A stretch of 64,000 nt of DNA from Mariniphaga sp041686935 (GTDB taxonomy: Bacteria > Bacteroidota > Bacteroidia > Bacteroidales > Prolixibacteraceae). Both the position numbers and the translations under genes were made by a program. Positions within the stretch are counted from its first letter, which is position 1. Each line of letters opens with the position of its first letter. Below the pieces are notes generated by a model that saw nothing but the letters and a program-made list of their open reading frames with translations, made no database searches and was not told the origin of the DNA. Location of the stretch: contig JAWLCW010000001.1 of assembly GCA_041686935.1 (NCBI GenBank), forward strand, positions 496,001 through 560,000, written 5' to 3'. Of this stretch, positions 1-7,359 are shown piece after piece.

Positions 1-204
1 TCCCACGCGGGTTTTGTCGGGATAATAAATGCCGGCAATGTAAGAGCCCTGAAGTGAATCGCCCGAGTACTTTTCCTCGAAACTGGCCCGCTGGCCCATT
101 CGTCCGTTTCCAATGCTGAAAATGCTTTCGGAAATGCGGTTATATTCCGGGCGAAACCCTTCTTCTATGATTTTCCATTCGTTACGAATGATGTATTTCT
201 TCAT
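1..204 (-). CDS. GH65 family phosphorylase (maltose/kojibiose phosphorylase type), N-terminal part
   Basis: An open frame starts at the ATG at 204 and runs off the left edge of the window, giving only the first 68 residues. The start MKKYIIRNEWKIIEEGF and the segments SESIFSIGNGRMGQRA and GSYIAGIYYPDKTRVG are typical of the N-terminal beta-sandwich domain of glycoside hydrolase family 65. Family members are cytoplasmic and phosphorolyse maltose or related disaccharides to glucose plus beta-glucose-1-phosphate. The gene lies 22 bases downstream of the MFS sugar permease on the same strand, so the two are probably co-transcribed and handle import and cytoplasmic breakdown of one sugar. The exact substrate cannot be told from this fragment; maltose is inferred from the neighbours. 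Confidence 0.85.
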   Translation of the reverse strand, partial: MKKYIIRNEWKIIEEGFRPEYNRISESIFSIGNGRMGQRASFEEKYSGDSLQGSYIAGIYYPDKTRVG

Positions 205-226
205 TTCTTGTACGGTTTAAATGCGG

Positions 227-1741
227 TTATTTTTCACCTGCTGCCACATCTTTTACAAACAGCACTGAAACTGCTGCGAGCAAAAGCGATCCTCCACCGA
301 AAACCAGTGCCAGAATAGCCTTCCCTCCAAAAACAGTTTGTACCAGGAACCCCAGAATGGTAGCTGCCAGAATTTGCGGAATGACAATAAAAAAGTTGAA
401 AATGCCCATGTAAATGCCCATTTTATGCGAAGGAAGCGAGCCGGTGAGAATGGCGTATGGCATAGATAAAATACTGGCCCAGGCAATACCGATTCCAATC
501 ATGGGCAGAATGAGCATATTCGGATTTCCAATAAGGTAAACCGATGCCATTCCCACGGCGCCAAACGTCAGGCATATTGCATGAGTCATTCTGCGGCTGG
601 TGTATTTGGCCAGCACCGGCAGCGAAAAGGCCACCAGGGCAGCCATTCCGTTGTAAACGGCAAACAACACATTTACCCAGTCGGCGCCGGTGTTGTATTC
701 CAGGGAAGTTGTGTCGGTGGTTAAATAAATGTGACTGGTAACGCCGGCTGTGGTGTAAATCCACAAGGCAAACAAACCCATCCACGAAAAAAACTGAACT
801 ACAGCCAGTTGTTTCATGGTGGCGGGCATTCGGATGAGGTCGGAAAAAATTTCCACCAGCGCATTTTTTTCCCGGTTTTTCGATTTCAGGGCATAAACCA
901 GCAGCATCAGAAAAAAGAAGGCAATAAGCAGACCGCCCAAAATGTAGAGTTCGTTTTTCAGTTCAAACCAACGGGTTAAAACAACCACAATCAGTCCGGT
1001 TATTCCAAAGATACTGCCCAGCGAAGTAAATTTCTGCCGGGGAACCGGGTCTTCCCTGTAATCTCTGGCCACCTTGTTGGTTTCCCTTTCTGTTTTTTCG
1101 TATTCCCGCATTTTTTCGGGCGGATATTCTTTGGTGGAAAGAATGGTCCATAATATGGCAAGAAAAAATGCCAGTGCACCAATGTAGAACGACCACCGCA
1201 CGGAAGGTGGAATGACACCCTCCGGGGCTGTGTTGGGGACATTCAGCCAGTTGGTCATTACATAAGGCAGCATGGAGCCCACAACTGCGCCGGTACCGAT
1301 GAAAAAACTTTGCATGGCAAAACCGCGGGTGCGCTGTTCGTTGGGCAGCATGTCGCCCACAAAGGCGCGAAATGGCTCCATGGACACATTGAGAGAGGCA
1401 TCCATCACCCAAAGCATTCCGGCGGCCACCCATAATGCAGGCGAATTGGGCATCATAATAAGCGCAATCGAAGCAAAAATGGCCCCGAAGAGAAAGTAGG
1501 GACGACGGCGCCCCAGCCGGTTCCAGGTTTTGTCGCTCATGTGCCCGATGATTGGCTGCACCACCAGACCGGTTACCGGAGCGGCAATCCACAATATGGG
1601 AATGTTTTCCACCTCGGCGCCCAGGGTTTCAAAAATGCGGCTGACATTGGCATTTTGCAGGGCAAATCCAAACTGGATGCCCAGAAAACCGAAACTCATG
1701 TTCCAGATTTGCCAAAAGCTAAGAGCAGGTTTCTTACTCAT
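227..1741 (-). CDS. MFS sugar permease, SLC45/sucrose-maltose transporter-like
   Basis: The 504-residue protein has about twelve hydrophobic segments. The GHMSDKTWNRLGRRRPY loop after the second helix matches the conserved loop of the SLC45-like/GPH branch of MFS sugar permeases. It would carry maltose or another disaccharide across the inner membrane. It is followed by the GH65 gene at 204 and preceded by a promoter match and a LacI-type palindrome (1844-1946), so this pair is probably controlled by the neighbouring LacI protein. The two halves are joined by a long charged cytoplasmic loop (about residues 210-240), as usual in this group. Family assignment is firm; the substrate is inferred from context. 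Confidence 0.85.
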   Translation of the reverse strand: MSKKPALSFWQIWNMSFGFLGIQFGFALQNANVSRIFETLGAEVENIPILWIAAPVTGLVVQPIIGHMSDKTWNRLGRRRPYFLFGAIFASIALIMMPNSPALWVAAGMLWVMDASLNVSMEPFRAFVGDMLPNEQRTRGFAMQSFFIGTGAVVGSMLPYVMTNWLNVPNTAPEGVIPPSVRWSFYIGALAFFLAILWTILSTKEYPPEKMREYEKTERETNKVARDYREDPVPRQKFTSLGSIFGITGLIVVVLTRWFELKNELYILGGLLIAFFFLMLLVYALKSKNREKNALVEIFSDLIRMPATMKQLAVVQFFSWMGLFALWIYTTAGVTSHIYLTTDTTSLEYNTGADWVNVLFAVYNGMAALVAFSLPVLAKYTSRRMTHAICLTFGAVGMASVYLIGNPNMLILPMIGIGIAWASILSMPYAILTGSLPSHKMGIYMGIFNFFIVIPQILAATILGFLVQTVFGGKAILALVFGGGSLLLAAVSVLFVKDVAAGEK

Positions 1742-1843
1742 AACAACAATTTTATGTTATAACTGACTGCAATGAAAAAATTGCAGCAAACGGATGTTTG
1801 CCTGCTCTGTATTTGTGAAGTAACGTATGATGTTTTGCCGGAA

Positions 1844-1876
1844 CAAATATAAGTGATAAAATATGGAATCTCCAAA
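1844..1876 (-). promoter_or_regulatory. Bacteroidota-type promoter for the MFS/GH65 operon
   Basis: On the minus strand there is a -7 box TATATTTG (1844-1851) and an upstream TTTG (1873-1876) separated by 21 bases. This matches the Bacteroidota sigma-ABfr consensus TTTG-N19-21-TAnnTTTG. It lies about 100 bases before the permease start. The LacI-type palindrome at 1934 is upstream of it, not overlapping. Confidence 0.6.
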
Positions 1877-1933
1877 TTTATTTTTGCGCTAAACTACTGA
1901 AAATGGGAACATTTTGGGCTGAAAGGCTTGTTT

Positions 1934-1946
1934 CAAACGTTTGCGG
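1934..1946. promoter_or_regulatory. LacI-family operator upstream of the MFS gene
   Basis: CAAACGTTTGCGG contains the perfect palindrome CAAACGTTTG with the central CG step typical of LacI-family operators. The identical 13-mer recurs at 4192-4204 upstream of susC. A LacI-family gene lies next to it (2035-3051). The site is about 58 bases upstream of the predicted -33 element, a position that suits activation better than simple roadblock repression. Confidence 0.6.
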
Positions 1947-1961
1947 GAAAAAATTTGGGAG

Positions 1962-2022
1962 GCGCGATTAAAAATCGCGCATTGAATCGAAAATGCGTGA
2001 ATACTCCCGATAGAAATCGGGA
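1962..2022 (-). terminator. Double hairpin after the lacI-type gene
   Basis: Two palindromes lie just downstream of the LacI-family stop: TCCCGATAGAAATCGGGA (2005-2022) and GCGCGATT-AAA-AATCGCGC (1962-1980). Read on the minus strand, the second is followed by a short T-rich tract. They probably end the regulator transcript; the first belongs to a short palindrome type also seen at 49717 and 59518. Confidence 0.45.
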
Positions 2023-2034
2023 CGTACGTCCTGG

Positions 2035-3051
2035 TTAAGAAATCTGGCTTGAACCTCTTACTATCAAATTGGCATTTAACACTTTGGTTTCGCAGGGGTA
2101 GTCTTCTTTTGAAAGAATCCGTTTCAGCAGCATGCGCGTGGCCACCGTTCCCATTTCGTAGCCGTGCTGATCGACCGAAGTAAGTGTGGGGTCGGTAATT
2201 CCTGAAAACCGTCCGTCGGAGAAGCCAACAATGGCCACTTCGTTCGGAATTTTGATTCTTCGCTTTTGCAGGGTTTGCATGGCGCCAATGGCGGTGAGGT
2301 CGTTTACTGCAAAAATGCCGTCTATTTCGGTTCCTGATTCCAGGATTTTCAGCACTGCCAACCGGGCTTTTTCAAAATTATCGGCATCGTAAACCAGGGT
2401 TTCGCCTAAATGGATTCCGGCGTCTTCCAGTGCTTTTTTATAGCCCTCCTTACGTTGCTGACCAATAAGCAGGTTTTGAGGCCCGGCAAAGTGGGCAATG
2501 CGCTTTCTGCCCGAATCAACAAGGTGACGGGTGGCGCGGTAGGCTGCATCAAAATCGTCGATAATCACCTGGTCGGCTACGAACCCGGGAACAATACGGT
2601 CGTAAAAAATCAGCGGGACTTCGTTTTTGCGGATTTTTTCCAGGTGGCTGAAATCTTTTGTCTCTTTTGAAACCGAAACCAGGATTCCGTCAACCTGACT
2701 GGCCAGCAGGGTTTTTACATTGGCTTTTTCGCGGTCGGCCATTTCGTTCGACTGGCAGATGATGACGTTGAATCCTGCGTCGTAGGCCACATCCTCGATG
2801 CCGCTGATAACCGATGAGAAAAAGTAGTGTACAATTTCGGGAATAATTACGCCAATGGTGTTGCTTCGCTGTTGTTTGAGGCTGAGCGCCACGGCATTGG
2901 GCTGGTAGTTCAGTTTTTCGGCCAGTTCATTCACTGCGCGTTTGGTCTCCCCACTAATGTCGGGATGATCTTTTAGTGCCCTCGAAACCGTTGACGGAGA
3001 AACCTTCAGCTCCCTGGCAATATCTTTTATGGTGGCAAAACCTTTTTTCAT
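2035..3051 (-). CDS. LacI-family transcriptional regulator
   Basis: This is a normal-length LacI/GalR regulator of 338 residues. The N-terminal helix-turn-helix and hinge helix (residues about 5-60) include the TIKDIARELKVSPSTVSRAL motif and LNYQPNAVALSLK. A periplasmic-binding-protein-like sugar domain follows (TIGVIIPEI to the end). It sits between the permease/GH65 pair and the susC operon. The same palindrome (core CAAACGTTTGCGG) lies upstream of both, so this protein is the obvious candidate to bind there in response to a malto-sugar. Whether it represses or activates is not shown by the sequence. Both sites lie upstream of the best promoter matches, which hints at activation. Confidence 0.9.
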   Translation of the reverse strand: MKKGFATIKDIARELKVSPSTVSRALKDHPDISGETKRAVNELAEKLNYQPNAVALSLKQQRSNTIGVIIPEIVHYFFSSVISGIEDVAYDAGFNVIICQSNEMADREKANVKTLLASQVDGILVSVSKETKDFSHLEKIRKNEVPLIFYDRIVPGFVADQVIIDDFDAAYRATRHLVDSGRKRIAHFAGPQNLLIGQQRKEGYKKALEDAGIHLGETLVYDADNFEKARLAVLKILESGTEIDGIFAVNDLTAIGAMQTLQKRRIKIPNEVAIVGFSDGRFSGITDPTLTSVDQHGYEMGTVATRMLLKRILSKEDYPCETKVLNANLIVRGSSQIS

Positions 3052-3105
3052 TCACCTTATGACAGTTGATTTTCGGTTTTAAATGTACTAAAAATAAAAT
3101 GATTT

Positions 3106-4059
3106 TTAAACGAAGTAATTTGTTACCACAATCTCATTAATCGCCTGTCGTTTGTCTCCGGCAGAATTTATCGCCCGCCTGGCCGGTACCCTGAAAATCT
3201 GAAAATCTTTGTACAAATCGTCAAAAAAACGGTCCTCCGGATTGTGGTTTTTGGGGTCGGAATTGCTTAGCATCTGTTTTACGCCCTTCTGGTTTAATTC
3301 TGAAAATAGTGTAGCCAAAGCAATTTGTTCCGGGTCGCCAAAACTGTCTTTGCTGTATGCCGTAAAACTTGAAGTTTGATTCAGCGGGCGGTACGGAGGA
3401 TCGTAATAAACAAAAGTGCTTTCGTTCACCCTGTGTTTAATTTCCTTGAAATCGGCTTTTTGGATTTCAGCAACCGAAAGCAGTTGAGATACTTTCAGCA
3501 GATTTTCGGCATCCAGAATTTTTGGGTTTTTATACCTGCCCTGCGGAACGTTGAATTCTCCTTTGGAATTAAATCGGAACAACCCGTTGAAACAGGTACG
3601 GTTCAGAAAAATGATTTGTGCCGCCCGTTCAATCCACTTTTTTGAAAACTTGTTGTAATCCAGCGATCTCTTTTGCGTGTTGAATTGCTGACGCACCTTG
3701 TAATAGTATTCCGTGCGTTTTTCTTCGTTCAGCTTCAGGTATTGGTTTTGAAACCTGTCCAGTTTTTCAATCAGGTTTTGCACTTCTTTTTGAATGACCA
3801 GGTATGTCAGAATCAAATCCTCGTTATTGTCGCACAAAAGGGCTGATTTAACGGGGTATTTTTGCACCACATCGAAAAAAACAGCGCCACCGCCAACGAA
3901 TGGCTCGCAAAAGGTTTCAATTTTTCCTTCCCTGAGCTCATTGGGATAGAACCGTTGAAAAGCCTCCAGCAACTGTCCTTTTCCCCCGGCCCACTTCAGA
4001 AATGGTTTGGTCGGAAATTTTTCAGGTTTCGTTTTATTTTTCGATTTTCTGGCTATCAT
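3106..4059 (-). CDS. Dam-type N6-adenine DNA methyltransferase, no restriction partner
   Basis: The protein has 317 residues from the ATG at 4059; an upstream TTG at 4068 is less likely. FLKWAGGKGQLL near the N-terminus is the SAM-binding motif of class D12 (Dam/DpnM) enzymes, and YYDPPYRPL carries the catalytic DPPY motif. NRTCFNGLFRFNSKGEFNVP and the ending NEIVVTNY are also typical of the family. Such enzymes usually methylate adenine in GATC. No endonuclease or specificity gene is next to it, so it looks like an orphan methylase. It interrupts an otherwise coherent sugar-utilisation locus, between lacI and susC. Recognition of GATC is inferred from the family only. Confidence 0.9.
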   Translation of the reverse strand: MIARKSKNKTKPEKFPTKPFLKWAGGKGQLLEAFQRFYPNELREGKIETFCEPFVGGGAVFFDVVQKYPVKSALLCDNNEDLILTYLVIQKEVQNLIEKLDRFQNQYLKLNEEKRTEYYYKVRQQFNTQKRSLDYNKFSKKWIERAAQIIFLNRTCFNGLFRFNSKGEFNVPQGRYKNPKILDAENLLKVSQLLSVAEIQKADFKEIKHRVNESTFVYYDPPYRPLNQTSSFTAYSKDSFGDPEQIALATLFSELNQKGVKQMLSNSDPKNHNPEDRFFDDLYKDFQIFRVPARRAINSAGDKRQAINEIVVTNYFV

Positions 4060-4188
4060 GTTTTTCAATTAGATGGCAAAAATACCAAAACTAATTTCAG
4101 TTTGAAAGTTCACATCCAAATGTTCTGACCCAAACGAATTTACCCACCTGTTCCGACCTGTTGTATAACATATTCGGCGCAAACGTAA

Positions 4189-4204
4189 CCGCAAACGTTT
4201 GCGG
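4189..4204. promoter_or_regulatory. LacI-family operator upstream of susC
   Basis: CCGCAAACGTTTGCGG is a perfect 16-base palindrome with a central CG. A second partial half-site (GCGCAAACGTA) lies directly before it at 4176-4187. The 13-mer core also occurs at 1934-1946. The rest of the 4060-4377 gap is AT-rich leader. A weak -7-like box TACATTCG at 4249-4256 has no good TTTG partner, which would suit a promoter needing an activator bound at about -66. Confidence 0.65.
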
Positions 4205-4248
4205 TTTTGGGTATGTTAAAAAACGATTAAAATCCTTAACAAATTATA

Positions 4249-4256
4249 TACATTCG
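4249..4256 (+). promoter_or_regulatory. Possible -7 box of the susC operon
   Basis: TACATTCG differs by one base from TAnnTTTG and lies 122 bases before the susC start, downstream of the operator. No convincing -33 TTTG is present at the right distance, so the call is weak. Confidence 0.3.
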
Positions 4257-4377
4257 TACCGTGATTTTTGCTTTGCTCAGGCAAAAACTGAAAGTAACTG
4301 ATTGATTTATTGCCAAATTAAAAATTAACTATTGGTTAATTAAACTGTTTAAGAATTATTAATTAATAACATTTAAA

Positions 4378-7341
4378 ATGAGTATCATACGTAAAAACCT
4401 AAAGTTTTTTCTGTTTTGGGTTGCCATGTTAACCTTTTTATCGGGTTATGCGCAGCAAAAAACAGTTACAGGGAAAGTTTCAGATGCTGAAAGTGGTGAG
4501 TCCTTGCCGGGGGTTACCATTGCAGTAAGTGGAACAACAAGAGGCACTGTTACCAACATCGAAGGAGAATATATGTTGGATGTGGAGGAAGGGCAAACGC
4601 TCTATTTCTCTTTTGTTGGATATGCGAGACAGGAAATAACCGTTGGCTCTGAGAACGTAATTAATGTTCAAATGACTTCATCGGTTTTTGGATTGGATGA
4701 AGTTGTAGTTATTGGTTACGGTCAGGTTAGGAAAGAAGATGCCACCGGTTCGGTACAGGCCATTAGTTCCGAAGATTTTAACCCCGGAGCCATCACTTCG
4801 CCACAAGAACTGGTAACCGGAAAAATTGCCGGTGTAAATATTACATCTGGTGGTGGTTCTCCAGGCGAAGGTGCAACCATTCGCATCCGCGGAGGTTCAT
4901 CACTTTCTGCAAGCAATGACCCGCTTTTTGTGATTGACGGCGTTCCCGTTGACAACGACGGAATTACGGGGATGAAAAACCCGCTGAGTACTATTCATCC
5001 AAGCGACATTGAAACCTTCACCGTATTAAAAGATGCTTCTGCAACTGCCATTTACGGTTCACGCGCATCAAACGGCGTAATTATTATTACAACCAAGCGC
5101 GGAAGGAAAGGCATGCCACTTGGAGTTACCTACAATCAGTTTTTCTCTGTGGGAACCCATGCCAACAAAATTTATCCGTTGTCAACCGATGAGTTCCGTT
5201 CGCTGGTTCAGCAACGGTATGCGAACAATCCCAATGCCACCAGGCTTTTGGGTAATGCCGATACCGACTGGCAAAAAGAAATTTACCGCCCGGCATACGG
5301 ACACGATCATAATCTGAGCGTTACAGGGAATATCCAGGATATGCCGTTCAGGGCATCCATTGGCTATTCAAATCAGGAAGGTATTTTGAAAACCGACGGG
5401 CTGAACAGGATAACGGGTTCACTGGGTTTAAATCCATCATTTTTTGAGGACCACCTGCGCCTGAATCTGAATGTAAAAGGAATGTTGATAAACAACCAGT
5501 TTGCCAACCGTGGCGCCATTGGTTCGGCATACAGTTTCGATCCCACCCAACCGGTTTACAACGGAAGTCCTTACGGCGGCTTTTTTACCTGGGTACAGCA
5601 GAATGGCGATCCGATTCCCATTGCCAACATGAACCCGGTGGCTCAGCTCCAGCTTCAGGATGATCAGTCAACCGTTAAAAGAAGCATTGGAAATGCCGAA
5701 TTCGATTACCGGTTCCACTTTCTGCCCGACTTAAGGGCAAACCTGAACCTGGGTTATGATATTTCGAATAGTGAAGGTTACACCAAAGTTCCTGAGTACG
5801 CCCCATGGGCATACGATAAACTGAGAGGAGGCGGTACCGACACAAAATATTCACAGGATAAAAGGAATACATTGCTCGATTTTTATCTGAATTATGTGAA
5901 GAACATTGACGCGATCGACAGCCGCATTGATGCAATGGCAGGTTATTCGTGGCAGCACTTCTGGCGTGCCGGCGAATCGAGAAGCACCAATGTTAAAGGT
6001 GATAATGTATATTCTGACACGGACTATGAAACCGAAAATTACCTGGTTTCATTCTTTGGCCGTCTCAATTATATCTTTAAAGAACGCTACCTGGCAACTT
6101 TTACACTGCGTAACGACGGTTCGTCGCGTTTCTCGCCCGATACCCGCTGGGGCTTGTTCCCCTCGGTTGCGTTAGCCTGGCAAATTGTTGAAGAACCCTT
6201 TCTTGCCGATTCGCGCGTGCTTTCCGACTTAAAACTGCGCCTGGGATATGGGATTACCGGTCAGCAGAATATTACGGATAACGACTATCCATATATGGCC
6301 CGTTATACGTTTGGCGAACCCACCGCAAGTTATCAGTTTGGAAATTCATTTATTCAAACCATCAGGCCCGAAGGGTACGATGCCAACATTAAATGGGAAG
6401 AAACAACCACCTACAACATCGGGCTGGATTATGGCTTCCTGGATAACCGCATTTCGGGTGCCATTGATGCTTATTACCGGGTTACCGACGATTTGATCAA
6501 CTTTATTCCGGTTCCGGCAGGTACAAACCTTACCAACATGATTTTGACCAACGTGGGAGACCTGGAAAACCGCGGACTGGAATTTAGCATCAATGCCATT
6601 CCTGTTTCAAAAAAGGATTTGAGTTGGGAAATCGGATTCAATGCTTCGTATAACGAAAATAAAATTACAAAGCTTACTGCTATCGACGATCCTACCTACA
6701 TTGGTGTTGAAACCGGAGGAATTTCAGGGGGTGTTGGTAACAACATTCAAATTCACAGTGTGGGTTACCCGGCCAATTCTTTCTTTGTTTACGAACAGGT
6801 TTATACCCCTGAAGGCAAACCGGTTGAAGGATTGTATGTTGACCGCAACGGCGATGGTGTGATTACCAACGACGACAAATACCGGTACAAAAAACCCGCT
6901 GCAGATGTATTTATGGGATTTTCTACAGGATTGAATTACAAAAACTGGGATTTCGGCTTCAACGGAAGGGTGAGCCTGAACAATTATGTGTATAACAACG
7001 TCATGTCAGGACAAGCAACTTTCAATAACCTGTACAATTCTGTCGGCTATCTGAATAACATCAGTAATGCTGTTTTTGATTCTGAGTTTGAAAATCCGAA
7101 GTATTTCTCGGATTATTATATACAGAATGCATCGTTCCTGAGACTCGACAACATCAGCCTGGGGCATACTTTTACCAATTTTTACCAGGAACGCATGAAA
7201 ATGAGGTTGTATGCAACCGTGCAAAATGTATTTGTTATAACCGACTACGAAGGGCTCGACCCTGAAGTGAGCGGAGGTATTGACAACAACATCTATCCAC
7301 GTCCGCGTACCTTTACGCTTGGTGTAAGTATTAATTTTTAA
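4378..7341 (+). CDS. susC: SusC-like TonB-dependent outer-membrane transporter
   Basis: The 987-residue protein has a signal peptide ending near GYAQQ. A carboxypeptidase-regulatory-like domain follows (about 28-105, VTGKVSDAESGESLPGVTI), then the TonB-box/SusC signature DEVVVIGYGQVRKED and a plug domain with the SusC motif ATIRIRGGSSLSASNDPLFVIDG. The remaining 700 or so residues form the 22-strand barrel. It would import oligosaccharides across the outer membrane with the SusD lid encoded 18 bases downstream. GH13, GH97, GH65 and maltose-type permease neighbours point to starch or malto-oligosaccharides. It is first in the operon susC-susD-susE, with a LacI-type palindrome in its leader. 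Confidence 0.95.
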   Translation: MSIIRKNLKFFLFWVAMLTFLSGYAQQKTVTGKVSDAESGESLPGVTIAVSGTTRGTVTNIEGEYMLDVEEGQTLYFSFVGYARQEITVGSENVINVQMTSSVFGLDEVVVIGYGQVRKEDATGSVQAISSEDFNPGAITSPQELVTGKIAGVNITSGGGSPGEGATIRIRGGSSLSASNDPLFVIDGVPVDNDGITGMKNPLSTIHPSDIETFTVLKDASATAIYGSRASNGVIIITTKRGRKGMPLGVTYNQFFSVGTHANKIYPLSTDEFRSLVQQRYANNPNATRLLGNADTDWQKEIYRPAYGHDHNLSVTGNIQDMPFRASIGYSNQEGILKTDGLNRITGSLGLNPSFFEDHLRLNLNVKGMLINNQFANRGAIGSAYSFDPTQPVYNGSPYGGFFTWVQQNGDPIPIANMNPVAQLQLQDDQSTVKRSIGNAEFDYRFHFLPDLRANLNLGYDISNSEGYTKVPEYAPWAYDKLRGGGTDTKYSQDKRNTLLDFYLNYVKNIDAIDSRIDAMAGYSWQHFWRAGESRSTNVKGDNVYSDTDYETENYLVSFFGRLNYIFKERYLATFTLRNDGSSRFSPDTRWGLFPSVALAWQIVEEPFLADSRVLSDLKLRLGYGITGQQNITDNDYPYMARYTFGEPTASYQFGNSFIQTIRPEGYDANIKWEETTTYNIGLDYGFLDNRISGAIDAYYRVTDDLINFIPVPAGTNLTNMILTNVGDLENRGLEFSINAIPVSKKDLSWEIGFNASYNENKITKLTAIDDPTYIGVETGGISGGVGNNIQIHSVGYPANSFFVYEQVYTPEGKPVEGLYVDRNGDGVITNDDKYRYKKPAADVFMGFSTGLNYKNWDFGFNGRVSLNNYVYNNVMSGQATFNNLYNSVGYLNNISNAVFDSEFENPKYFSDYYIQNASFLRLDNISLGHTFTNFYQERMKMRLYATVQNVFVITDYEGLDPEVSGGIDNNIYPRPRTFTLGVSINF

Positions 7342-7359
7342 CCGTAAAAGAACAGAATA

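Noticed and set aside
963..1592. 209-residue minus-strand frame inside the MFS gene
   Set aside because: Out-of-frame shadow, rich in Cys/His/Arg, covered by an unambiguous permease.
3106..4059. Restriction-modification system around the Dam-type gene
   Set aside because: No endonuclease or specificity gene lies on either side; neighbours are lacI and susC.
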